Below are positions 33,498-41,963 of a DNA stretch of 64,000 bases, in pieces (position 1 is the stretch's first letter; each line of letters starts with the position of its first letter). The notes under the pieces were generated by a model that saw only the letters and a program-made list of their open reading frames with translations, did no database searches and was not told where the DNA came from. Source of the stretch: Flavobacterium saccharophilum (lineage in GTDB: Bacteria > Bacteroidota > Bacteroidia > Flavobacteriales > Flavobacteriaceae). The position numbers and the translations under genes are program-made. The stretch spans positions 1 through 64,000 of the forward strand of contig NZ_FRBY01000005.1 of the NCBI RefSeq assembly GCF_900142735.1, read 5' to 3'.

Positions 33498-34781
33498 TTA
33501 ATTAGAATCATTTTGTTTCTGTTTTTCATCACGCAGCAGTACTTTATATCCCGCTTTTACAACTACTTTAACTAGTTTTACTTTTTTACTTAGCAGGCTT
33601 TTAGCCGCTTCAATTCCCGCTCCAGCTGCCTGAGCTCCCCAGGAATCGTCTAGTGATGCAACTCCTAAAGTTTGCATGGAGCGATCAGCGGATGCTTTGG
33701 CGACATCACGATTAATGGCTCCCGGAATATATATACCAACAAGTCCATCCATGTCGTAAACAGACAAATCCACCGGAAATAAGGAGTTGTTGTATCTGAT
33801 ACTACTAATGTTAATAGTTAATCGTTCTCCTTTTAAGGAAGCTGTTCCAAACAAAAAATTGTCTTTTGGAACTTTAATGCCATTTATGAAAATGTCGTTG
33901 ATGAGTCGGAACTTAACTGTAGCTCCATTTACAATAGTTTGTGTTTCATGAATAATGGCTTCTACGGCATTCTGCATTAAATCATCATTTTCAAATTCGT
34001 CTAAAGAATAAAAACCATTCTGTTTGTACTCAGAACTGTTCAATGTTTTGTTTTGTAAAGAAGAAACAGGATCTTCATACTCCTTGGTTGAAATAGTAAA
34101 GACTTGTCCACGCTGAGCCTCGGACGCTTTTTTCAATTTTTCCTGTACCCTGTTGGGATGTTGGATATCCAAAATACTCTCCAGCATTCCACCGAGCTGC
34201 TGCAGTTCCGGATCCTGACTTTCCTGCTCTTCATTCATGGATTGCATCATTTGTTCGAGCCTGTCCACATCATTGGAATGCAGCGAGGTTTCATTCGATT
34301 TTGCAATTTTTACATAATCTTTATTTTGCTCCGGAACTGCTACTGGTGTATTGATTGCTTTTTGCAATGCTTCCAATTTTTGATGTACTTTTTCTTCGTT
34401 TGGATCGCGATAAACAGATTTATTTAAACCATGTCGCTCTTTTCTCTGAGTAAGAGCACTGCTGCCTTCGGTTGAATCAATCTGAAAAGACTGGCTCAAA
34501 TAGTTGGGATCTTTTTTAATAAGTTCATCAAGCTTTGCTGAATCAAGTGCAGCCAGATCATAGTAATTCATTTTATCGAGCGGAAGTCCTTCTTTCAGGT
34601 TCGCATTGGGAAGTTTTAGATTAAAACCTTTTTGCTGTGGTGCTGCTGAGTTGGCAGCATCCATTTTTCCACCTCCCAATGCCCAAAATATGGCAGTTAG
34701 AAATGGCAACGCCAATATTGGCAGTACCAAGAGCATCTTACGATGTTTTAAGGCCTTTAATGATTTTGTGTTTTGTTCCAT
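33498..34781 (-). CDS. traM: Conjugative transposon protein TraM
   Basis: This 427-residue protein has one N-terminal membrane helix (LLVLPILALPFLTAIFWALG), a long charged linker and a C-terminal beta domain (about 270-390; VEAIIHETQTIVNGATVKFR, PGAINRDVAKASAD). This is the VirB10-like architecture of TraM, which bridges both membranes. It lies between the TraL-position gene and traN in the normal tra order. Confidence 0.85.
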   Translation of the reverse strand: MEQNTKSLKALKHRKMLLVLPILALPFLTAIFWALGGGKMDAANSAAPQQKGFNLKLPNANLKEGLPLDKMNYYDLAALDSAKLDELIKKDPNYLSQSFQIDSTEGSSALTQRKERHGLNKSVYRDPNEEKVHQKLEALQKAINTPVAVPEQNKDYVKIAKSNETSLHSNDVDRLEQMMQSMNEEQESQDPELQQLGGMLESILDIQHPNRVQEKLKKASEAQRGQVFTISTKEYEDPVSSLQNKTLNSSEYKQNGFYSLDEFENDDLMQNAVEAIIHETQTIVNGATVKFRLINDIFINGIKVPKDNFLFGTASLKGERLTINISSIRYNNSLFPVDLSVYDMDGLVGIYIPGAINRDVAKASADRSMQTLGVASLDDSWGAQAAGAGIEAAKSLLSKKVKLVKVVVKAGYKVLLRDEKQKQNDSN

Positions 34782-34785
34782 GATA

Positions 34786-35280
34786 TTAATTTTTAAGATG
34801 TGAGTAATAATAATTCTCTATTATTGTTAAACTGTCCAGAAGTCCGGGACGATTTAATACAATACTGTCATGCGTTTTTTTTCCTGTCGGACTGCGCCCC
34901 AGACTATCCATATACCTCCGAAAACTTGTAATTTTTTCAAATTCAGTTTCGCTAATAATTGTATTGAGTTCAAGAGGCTTTTCTTTTAAGGGTATCAGAT
35001 TGGTTGGTTTGGTAATCGGGGTTAATGTTATATTTCTATTTTTATTACCTGAAAAACTATTCACAATCAGGTATATACTGCAGCCAGTTGTAAATACGGT
35101 AAAACACAACACAATCACAATCCAGTTAAGACGTGTAAAATGAGCTGTTTTGCGTTCAAGCCAATTGGCGCATTTATACTGCAATCGCAGATTAGCCTGG
35201 TCAAACTTTTGCCATAGATTATTTTTAGCAGTTGCAACAACATCGCTTTTTTTGCTATTTCGTTTAGAAGTGAATTTCAT
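34786..35280 (-). CDS. Small inner-membrane protein in traL position
   Basis: This 164-residue protein has a basic N-terminus, one membrane helix (about 52-76, WIVIVLCFTVFTTGCSIYLI) and a polar tail. Its place between traK and traM is where traL stands in CTnDOT-type elements, but it is longer than usual TraL and I see no diagnostic motif. The name is by position only. Confidence 0.6.
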   Translation of the reverse strand: MKFTSKRNSKKSDVVATAKNNLWQKFDQANLRLQYKCANWLERKTAHFTRLNWIVIVLCFTVFTTGCSIYLIVNSFSGNKNRNITLTPITKPTNLIPLKEKPLELNTIISETEFEKITSFRRYMDSLGRSPTGKKTHDSIVLNRPGLLDSLTIIENYYYSHLKN

Positions 35281-35294
35281 GATGTGCAGCTTTA

Positions 35295-35915
35295 TTATTT
35301 TCTGTTTTCGGTACTTATGTCCCGATTCTCAATAGTATTCCATCGCTCGATTAAAAAGCCATGCGGATTGTTGTCACTTCTCGATACATTGCGAAGGTTG
35401 CCTTCCGTAATAAGGTTTCGATGTGCAATACTGGTGGTACGAATGATATTTTGAGTAGCATAACATCGGAATCCGTACGGATAGTTATTAAGGTCAATAG
35501 TCACACTGTCAATCTGTATCGTCTGGCTGACATTCCCCGATATGATACCGGAGTAATAACCGTTTTCCATTAAATCGTCATAGACCCGTTTAGCACTGTC
35601 ATCCGCCAGATAAAGAGCCTTTGTTACATTGCTTTTAATGACTTTATCATCTGGGTCAAGTGTAAAAAACAGCTTATGAAATGTCTTTACATGATCCCTT
35701 GCCTCTACAGGAATGTTATCTTTTCGGTCCGAAGCATAGGCTTCCAGCGCCTTTCCATTAGCTAGTATATAAACCTTATTTTGCATTTGTGATACCAGTG
35801 TGAAACTCTTATAAAGCGAAAAACAGCTAATAAGGATGCACCCTGTAATGACAAGCATCGTAAAACCGCGGACATGCCGAAAAGCAGTGTCAATATTTTT
35901 CATTTTACTAAACAT
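35295..35915 (-). CDS. traK: Conjugative transposon protein TraK
   Basis: This 206-residue protein has an N-terminal membrane helix (FTMLVITGCILISCFSLYKS) and a soluble domain with VEARDHVKTFHKLFFTLDPD and the conserved PYGFRCYATQNIIRTTSI segment. TraK is the VirB8-like scaffold of the channel. ATG 35915 or 35903 could be the start. It sits between traJ and the traL-position gene. Confidence 0.88.
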   Translation of the reverse strand: MFSKMKNIDTAFRHVRGFTMLVITGCILISCFSLYKSFTLVSQMQNKVYILANGKALEAYASDRKDNIPVEARDHVKTFHKLFFTLDPDDKVIKSNVTKALYLADDSAKRVYDDLMENGYYSGIISGNVSQTIQIDSVTIDLNNYPYGFRCYATQNIIRTTSIAHRNLITEGNLRNVSRSDNNPHGFLIERWNTIENRDISTENRK

Positions 35916-35932
35916 AAACGTTGAATTTAGGG

Positions 35933-37129
35933 TTAAGATTTACCTTTTAATTTATCAGCCATATAATTGTCCTTATCTTTGAAGTAAGGTGCAGAATTTC
36001 CGGAATCAGACATGCTTTGATACATACGCCCGGCAGCATTCCCCATAGCATCCGCTACCATTGTAGTTCCTTGAGATGTAGTATTTACCACGGAAGTTGT
36101 AGAATTACTAAACATACTGGTCACTTTTTGTCCGAGTGCACCGCCGCCTCCGGCATGAACAATGTAATTGGCAACAGAAGGGACAGTGAAATAGCCTATA
36201 ATCCCAATAATCATAAAGACCAGATAAGCAACATCAGTCCTGCTAAAGAAAGTCTCTCCATATTCTCCTGCTTGCGCAATATCAATCTTTAGCATATTCT
36301 CCTGAATTTTTCCGATGATGCTTCCAAATATGTTAGCCACGGGAAGCCACAAATAGATATTGATGTAACGTGCCAGCCAGACGGTAAGGGTATGTTGAAA
36401 ACCATCGAAAACCGAAATACCAAAAACGATTGGACCTAAAATAGAAAGTACCACCAATTGAAAAGTCCGCAGTGTATCGATGCACAGGGAAGCAGCTTCA
36501 AATAATACACGCAGTACCTCGCTCATCCACTCCTTTACTGAATTGCGGAAATTATAAGAGGCCTTGCTCATGGCGAATTTGATATCATTTCCAATACCAT
36601 CCAGCATCCCCTGCCCACTTGGATCTGCATCATCATGAGTATAGCGGTACCATTTATCCTGATCGCCGCTTCCTGTCGAACCCACATACATTTTCCAGGG
36701 ATCTGTTTCTTTAAGTGCTTCTTCTTTTTCTTTAAGCAGTCTTTCAATCGCTTTATTTGATCCTTCCACCATTGATGCAGTTGCTGTAACAGTAGGTTTC
36801 ATGACACCATTGATCATATAGAGGACAGAGGGAAAAATCATAATGCAAAATCCGATAACAAAAGGACGAAAGAGTGGATAGAAATCTATGGGTTCAGCAC
36901 TGGCAATATGTCGCCAGACTCTTGAAGCGATATACCACATAGCTGCAAAACCGGCAAGTCCTTGTCCAACCCCAATCAGATTACTACATAAGGGCATCAT
37001 TTCATCATACAATTGTTCCAATACACTATGCAAGCCGTTCATGTCGTCTGCAATTCCTTGTGCCTGGATCGTAAATGGCAATATCATTGCAAGAATAACA
37101 AGTATTATTTGCTTATTTATCTTTATCAT
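35933..37129 (-). CDS. traJ: Conjugative transposon protein TraJ
   Basis: This 398-residue polytopic protein has a signal-like N-terminus ending IQAQG, then about six further hydrophobic helices, including VGQGLAGFAAMWYIASRVW and LVVLSILGPIVFGISVFDG. It is VirB6/TrbL-like and forms part of the inner-membrane pore. It lies 12 bases after the gene at 37142 and before traK, the usual order. Confidence 0.9.
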   Translation of the reverse strand: MIKINKQIILVILAMILPFTIQAQGIADDMNGLHSVLEQLYDEMMPLCSNLIGVGQGLAGFAAMWYIASRVWRHIASAEPIDFYPLFRPFVIGFCIMIFPSVLYMINGVMKPTVTATASMVEGSNKAIERLLKEKEEALKETDPWKMYVGSTGSGDQDKWYRYTHDDADPSGQGMLDGIGNDIKFAMSKASYNFRNSVKEWMSEVLRVLFEAASLCIDTLRTFQLVVLSILGPIVFGISVFDGFQHTLTVWLARYINIYLWLPVANIFGSIIGKIQENMLKIDIAQAGEYGETFFSRTDVAYLVFMIIGIIGYFTVPSVANYIVHAGGGGALGQKVTSMFSNSTTSVVNTTSQGTTMVADAMGNAAGRMYQSMSDSGNSAPYFKDKDNYMADKLKGKS

Positions 37130-37141
37130 AACAGTGGATAT

Positions 37142-37777
37142 TTAGTTATTTAACTTATAAATACTGCGCATTGCGCGGGTATCATTATGCTCTTTTGCAC
37201 GCTGTAAAGCCAGTACAGTTGTATTATTGTTGAAGTTTCTCAGGAACAAAAGTTTGTCTTGCATATCTGCATATATTTTGTCAATAGCGGCTAGCCTTTC
37301 ATCATCAGACATTCGCATTTTATTTGCGGTAATCACAGAGGTCAATTCATCAAGATTTCTAAGACTTTGCTTAAAAAGATTATCGTACACCCTTTCGAAA
37401 TAGGCAATTTCTTCAGAATTAAAATTTTTACTGTCCCTAAAACGGCTAAAAGCGGACTTGTATTCTTTTACCAGCAGCATCTGATAATTCACAATGTCAC
37501 CAATACGCCTGTAATTCTTAACTGTGGGGCTAACCTGCATGAGCGCATCAAGAAATGTTTCATGAAGGCTGAAATTTCCTTCAGACAAATCTTTTACTGT
37601 ATTATAGCCTCCGCTTAGTATTTCATAGCCCTTTTTCATATCCTTTAAAATCTGTTTGAACTGGGCCAATTTCTCTATGTTCAAAATCAATTGCTGGATT
37701 TCCTGTTTTTGAGCTGTTATCGGGGATGGAAATAGCAACCCGATAAACACAATTCCTGTAATCAGTAATTTTTTCAT
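37142..37777 (-). CDS. Exported TraI-like protein, paralog 3 of 3
   Basis: This 211-residue protein has a signal peptide (LLITGIVFIGLLFPSPITAQ) and a helical body ending with MSDDERLAAIDKIYADMQDK and LQRAKEHNDTRAMRSIY. The two genes upstream have the same plan and shared positions, so the three are paralogs. Relatives in Bacteroidetes elements are called TraI or TerB-like; a VirB5-like surface or periplasmic role is an inference. Start overlaps the previous stop by four bases. Confidence 0.65.
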   Translation of the reverse strand: MKKLLITGIVFIGLLFPSPITAQKQEIQQLILNIEKLAQFKQILKDMKKGYEILSGGYNTVKDLSEGNFSLHETFLDALMQVSPTVKNYRRIGDIVNYQMLLVKEYKSAFSRFRDSKNFNSEEIAYFERVYDNLFKQSLRNLDELTSVITANKMRMSDDERLAAIDKIYADMQDKLLFLRNFNNNTTVLALQRAKEHNDTRAMRSIYKLNN

Positions 37778-38403
37778 GGCAAATCAGTATTTATGCCGTT
37801 TAGGACACGGCTGTTTTTTGCTTCTTTCAATTCGGCTGCTTTTGATACAGCAATCATCTTGGTTTGATTACTGAAACTTTCAGAGAAAGTATAGTCATCA
37901 AGCATATTCTGGTAAATCATATCAATGCGTTTCACTCGCTCATCATCTTTCATCTCTAACTTTCCGTCCGTAATGATTGTTAGAAGCTCATCCAAATTGG
38001 TATCACAATTTTTAATTAACCTTTCAAAGACCCTTTTGATGTAATCGACTTCATCTCCATGAAACAAATCATCCTGCCGGATTTGCTGATGTAAGCTCTT
38101 GTAGCTTTTCATGATTTTTCTCTGGAGCCCTATAATTTCCGTTACCCTTGCATACTTTTTTATTTTGGGGTTGACTGTCTTAAGGGAATTCAGGTAATCT
38201 GTATGAAGATTAAATTCTCCACGTTTGAAATATCCTATGGTATTCAGCCCCTTTTTCACTGCGGAATAGCCTTTTTGTGCATATCCGATATAGACTTGCA
38301 GAGCTGCTATTTGCTCTAAAAGCATCCTTTGCTGTTTTGTCTGTGCCTGAAGATTTCCTGTGATCAGTGTAGTAAAAAGCACTACTAAAAATATCTTTTT
38401 CAT
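37774..38403 (-). CDS. Exported TraI-like protein, paralog 2 of 3
   Basis: This 209-residue protein has a signal peptide (FLVVLFTTLITGNLQAQ) and the shared helical body with MKDDERVKRIDMIYQNMLDD and KGYSAVKKGLNTIGYFKRGE. It is closest to paralog 3, with which it overlaps by four bases. The function in transfer is unproven. Confidence 0.65.
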   Translation of the reverse strand: MKKIFLVVLFTTLITGNLQAQTKQQRMLLEQIAALQVYIGYAQKGYSAVKKGLNTIGYFKRGEFNLHTDYLNSLKTVNPKIKKYARVTEIIGLQRKIMKSYKSLHQQIRQDDLFHGDEVDYIKRVFERLIKNCDTNLDELLTIITDGKLEMKDDERVKRIDMIYQNMLDDYTFSESFSNQTKMIAVSKAAELKEAKNSRVLNGINTDLP

Positions 38404-38418
38404 GATTTTATTGCTTGT

Positions 38419-39105
38419 TTACGGAATTCCGTAAAATTGCTTAATGGATTTGACATCATGCTCTGTTTTGGCTCTTTGAAGGCTCAGTAGTACATTCTGT
38501 CTGTTGAAAAGTGTCAGGTCATCATAATTAGCATCAATTTGATCTGCAGCAGAATTTATAATCTCCAGCCTTTTGGCATCACTCATTTGTGTGGTGAAAG
38601 AATCCAATACAAGGAAAATCTGATCGATGCTTTTCAGGCTTTCATCGAGTATCCCGGAATACACACTTTGCATATAATCGAGTTCGCTGGCCTTAAAATG
38701 AGTATCTTTTTGAAACAGGCTCCAGGCTCTTTCATATTCATCTACCAAACGAACCTGCTTTTCACTGATATCTTTGATACGCTGGTAATAGGTAATGATG
38801 GATTTGACTTTTGCCAGTTCCTCATAGTAATTCTTATAGAGTTCTTTTTGTTTCTCAGTCCAATCGGAAATCTCATCCAGCTTTAGTTTGGAGAGGATAT
38901 TTTCTATTTTTTTTTGTGCATTCTGCAGCCAGATCGTTTTGTTCTGCAGTTTTTGGATCCTAAGGTCAATAGCCTTAATTACCTTTTTTGCAACCGCTTT
39001 TACGATTTCTAAAATCGGTATTGCTGCAACTGTTGCCGGTCTTGCCGGAGTGCTGATCAGTAAAAAGCACAACAGGCAAATCATGATTTTCTTTTTTGTT
39101 TTCAT
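38419..39105 (-). CDS. Exported TraI-like protein, paralog 1 of 3
   Basis: This 228-residue protein has a signal peptide (MICLLCFLLISTPARPATVA) and a long helical body (KAIDLRIQKLQNKTIWLQNA, LVDEYERAWSLFQKD, MSDAKRLEIINSAADQIDAN). It is the copy most like the TraI of related elements. It directly follows the TraG ATPase gene in transcription order. Confidence 0.7.
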   Translation of the reverse strand: MKTKKKIMICLLCFLLISTPARPATVAAIPILEIVKAVAKKVIKAIDLRIQKLQNKTIWLQNAQKKIENILSKLKLDEISDWTEKQKELYKNYYEELAKVKSIITYYQRIKDISEKQVRLVDEYERAWSLFQKDTHFKASELDYMQSVYSGILDESLKSIDQIFLVLDSFTTQMSDAKRLEIINSAADQIDANYDDLTLFNRQNVLLSLQRAKTEHDVKSIKQFYGIP

Positions 39106-39133
39106 AACTGTTATTGTTTAGTTTTCATAATGT

Positions 39134-41599
39134 TTATGCTCTTAAGTCAATAGCAAGTGCCGCAATGCCTTTTCGGATATCGCCATCAAATTTCTTGGCA
39201 TACGCCTGTACTTTTACTTTTTCAGTTTCTTCGGTGGTATAGGCGAGATATTCTTCAAGGGACACCTCGGTGCGGTATACTTTAGACTGCATGCCTCCAA
39301 GTGAGATAAACACTTCTTTGTATTTCTTATCAGGATCATTGGCTTTGTTTACAGATAATACCAATGCTTTTTCCTTTTCGGTAAGTCCAAGCAGTTCCTG
39401 GATTTGCTCGAATTTGTTTTGATACTTGCTTTGGTCCAGTAATATCTTGCAGTCACTGTTATTGATAATAGCTTGTTTAACGACCGGAGAAGAAATAATA
39501 TCTTCTACTTCCTGAGTCACTACAATGGCTTCCCCAAAGAATTTACGAACAGTCTTGAATAAATACCGAATATATTCTGCCATTCCTTCCTTGGCAATAG
39601 CTTTCCAGGCTTCTTCTATCAGGATCATTTTTCGGACTCCTTTAAGCTTGCGCATTTTACTGATAAAGACTTCCATTATAATGATGGTCACTACTGGAAA
39701 GAGTATCGGATGGTCTTTGATATTATCGAGTTCAAAAACAATAAAGCGCTCTTTTAACAGATCCAGATTCTCCGTAGCATTGAGCAGGTAATCAAACTCA
39801 CCTCCCTTGTAGTAAGGACGCAGTACGTACAGAAAATTGTTTACATCAAAATCCTTTTCCTTTACCTTGTCGCCTTCCAATATGGATACAAACTCATTTT
39901 TCAGAAATTCATAAAAACTGTCAAAGCAGGGAAACAAATCAGAATTGCTGTCTAACTTTTCATAATACAATTGAAGTGCGTTAGAAAGTGCTACATATTC
40001 ACTTCGATTGAAGGTTTCATTGTCTTTTTTCCAGAGTGCCAATAAGAGTGTTTTAATACTTTCTTTTTTCTCGGTATCAAGCGAATCGCCTTCACTGATA
40101 TAAAATGGATTAAACCGGATTGGGTTCTTTTCATCGTAGGTAAAGTAGTAGCCCTTTACCATATCACACAATCCTTTATAGCTGTGCCCAACATCAACCA
40201 ATACAATATGGGTTCCCTGCTCATAGTAACTTCTGACCATATGGTTGGTAAAAAAGGATTTGCCGCTTCCCGAAGGTCCCAGTATAAATTTGTTCCGATT
40301 GGTACAGATCCCCATTTTAACAGGCTCATCACTAATATCCACATGAACCGGTTTGCCGGTCAAACGATCTCCTAGTCGAATACCAATTGGACTAAGAGAA
40401 GAACGGTAACCGGTTTCTAGATTCAAAAAACAGGTAGCCTGCTCAGTGAACGTGTCGAAAGTATCATTCATTGGGAAATCTGCGGAATTCCCGGGAATTC
40501 CTGCCCAAAAAATCTGTGCAGCTCCGACCGTCTCCTGCTTAGCAGTCGCATCCATCTGGGCCAGTGCGGAAGAAACTTTATTCTTCAGGTCTTTGAGTTC
40601 TTCTTTATTCTCTGTCCAAATCAGCACATTAAAATGGGCTTTGACTGGTAATCTTTGCTGACTGATTGCTTCATTTAGAAAATCATTGGTTGCATCACGC
40701 GCAATAAGATTTTCCCTGCTGTAGGCAGATAAGGATTGCAGTCGCAGTCTTTTACTTTCTAACTTTTGCAGAGTTTTCTGAAAATCCTCTATGAAAATAT
40801 ATTGATTGTATATGTGGTTACAGGACAATAATTGACCAAGAGTTGAGGCAAATCCGATACTGAATTTGGTCTTATCAGTGGAATACCGATCATAGTTAAT
40901 TCGGGACCCGCATAAGGCCGGCAGATCAGCGGCATCACCCAATGTATAAATCTGGCAGTGTTTATCTCCAACCTGCAAACCTTCATCAAAAGCAATATCC
41001 TTAAAAACAAACGAATTTTCTTTTTCAGATAAAAAGCAATATTGTTCAATGATTCCAATTTTTCTGCTATGGCTTCTAAGCTGATCATTTCCAAGACGGG
41101 TAAGTTTGACAAAACCACTGTCTTCCAATACGCGTCTGAACTGGCCGGTACTATCAATAAATTCCTGACGCAGTTGCGCTTTTAAAGTTTCTTCCGGAAC
41201 GATGGAGGCTCTCAGTAAATTTGAAAACAAGGAACTGGACGTTTTTCTTCCTACTGGTTTTTTAGTCAGGAAAATATAACATGAATGATCCAGAAATGGG
41301 CGTTCATTAAAAAAACGTTCACTGCTACGGGTTAGAAAACTGGAGTCTTCACTTGTGAAATCGGGCTGAAACTTGCTATCTATAAACCAGTCTTGTTTAT
41401 GGAATACGCTAAACTTCGGAAGTAACTTTATAGCTTTGAGCCAAGCCTGATGAAATGCCTCGTATTCCTGATCCGACAAGGTAAATATCTCGGGTAATTC
41501 TGCTTTAAACACTACTGTCACATCTCCTTGTTTGGACAGGATGCAATCGTGCTGCACATCCATAATTGGTAAAATATCATCTATCATCTTTTCCATCAT
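39134..41599 (-). CDS. traG: Conjugation ATPase TraG (VirB4-like)
   Basis: This 821-residue ATPase powers assembly of the type IV secretion channel. It has Walker A GPSGSGKSFFTNH near residue 440, Walker B MILIEEAWKAI near 660, and the later VVTQEVEDI and SDCKILLDQSK segments of VirB4/TraG proteins. Three ATGs cluster at the start (MMEKM). It sits between traF and the TraI-like genes. Despite its name, it is not the VirD4-type coupling protein. Confidence 0.93.
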   Translation of the reverse strand: MMEKMIDDILPIMDVQHDCILSKQGDVTVVFKAELPEIFTLSDQEYEAFHQAWLKAIKLLPKFSVFHKQDWFIDSKFQPDFTSEDSSFLTRSSERFFNERPFLDHSCYIFLTKKPVGRKTSSSLFSNLLRASIVPEETLKAQLRQEFIDSTGQFRRVLEDSGFVKLTRLGNDQLRSHSRKIGIIEQYCFLSEKENSFVFKDIAFDEGLQVGDKHCQIYTLGDAADLPALCGSRINYDRYSTDKTKFSIGFASTLGQLLSCNHIYNQYIFIEDFQKTLQKLESKRLRLQSLSAYSRENLIARDATNDFLNEAISQQRLPVKAHFNVLIWTENKEELKDLKNKVSSALAQMDATAKQETVGAAQIFWAGIPGNSADFPMNDTFDTFTEQATCFLNLETGYRSSLSPIGIRLGDRLTGKPVHVDISDEPVKMGICTNRNKFILGPSGSGKSFFTNHMVRSYYEQGTHIVLVDVGHSYKGLCDMVKGYYFTYDEKNPIRFNPFYISEGDSLDTEKKESIKTLLLALWKKDNETFNRSEYVALSNALQLYYEKLDSNSDLFPCFDSFYEFLKNEFVSILEGDKVKEKDFDVNNFLYVLRPYYKGGEFDYLLNATENLDLLKERFIVFELDNIKDHPILFPVVTIIIMEVFISKMRKLKGVRKMILIEEAWKAIAKEGMAEYIRYLFKTVRKFFGEAIVVTQEVEDIISSPVVKQAIINNSDCKILLDQSKYQNKFEQIQELLGLTEKEKALVLSVNKANDPDKKYKEVFISLGGMQSKVYRTEVSLEEYLAYTTEETEKVKVQAYAKKFDGDIRKGIAALAIDLRA

Positions 41600-41635
41600 C
41601 CTTTTTTTTACCGCTCAGCTAATGCTGAGCAAATT

Positions 41636-41953
41636 CTATTTCTTCATCATAAATATTTTTCTGCTTTGCGATTTCACAGCTTTTGGAATCTGTCGTTTCG
41701 CTAAAGCTTTCATCATTCCATATTGACCGTATTGATGACTCATTTTATATATTTTCAAAATCCATAATGTCCCTGAAATACCAATAATTCCGATACAGAT
41801 AATGGATTGCAGACCAGCTATGTACATAATGGCAAACAGTATCATAAGTACAATTACGCCACCTCCCAAATACCAGATATATTGTGCCTTTAGCCCTTTA
41901 AACTCGATGCTCTGGTTAATCCCTTTGTTGATTTGATACACACTGTTTGACAT
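41636..41953 (-). CDS. traF: Conjugative transposon protein TraF (DUF4133)
   Basis: This 105-residue protein has two adjacent membrane helices (about 28-45 and 50-68) and a basic tail (ALAKRQIPKAVKSQSRK). It is the VirB3-like partner of the TraG ATPase, encoded just downstream. In most related elements traF follows traE directly; here a 5.6-kb methylase-helicase gene stands between them. Confidence 0.85.
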   Translation of the reverse strand: MSNSVYQINKGINQSIEFKGLKAQYIWYLGGGVIVLMILFAIMYIAGLQSIICIGIIGISGTLWILKIYKMSHQYGQYGMMKALAKRQIPKAVKSQSRKIFMMKK

Positions 41954-41963
41954 GGTCTTTATT

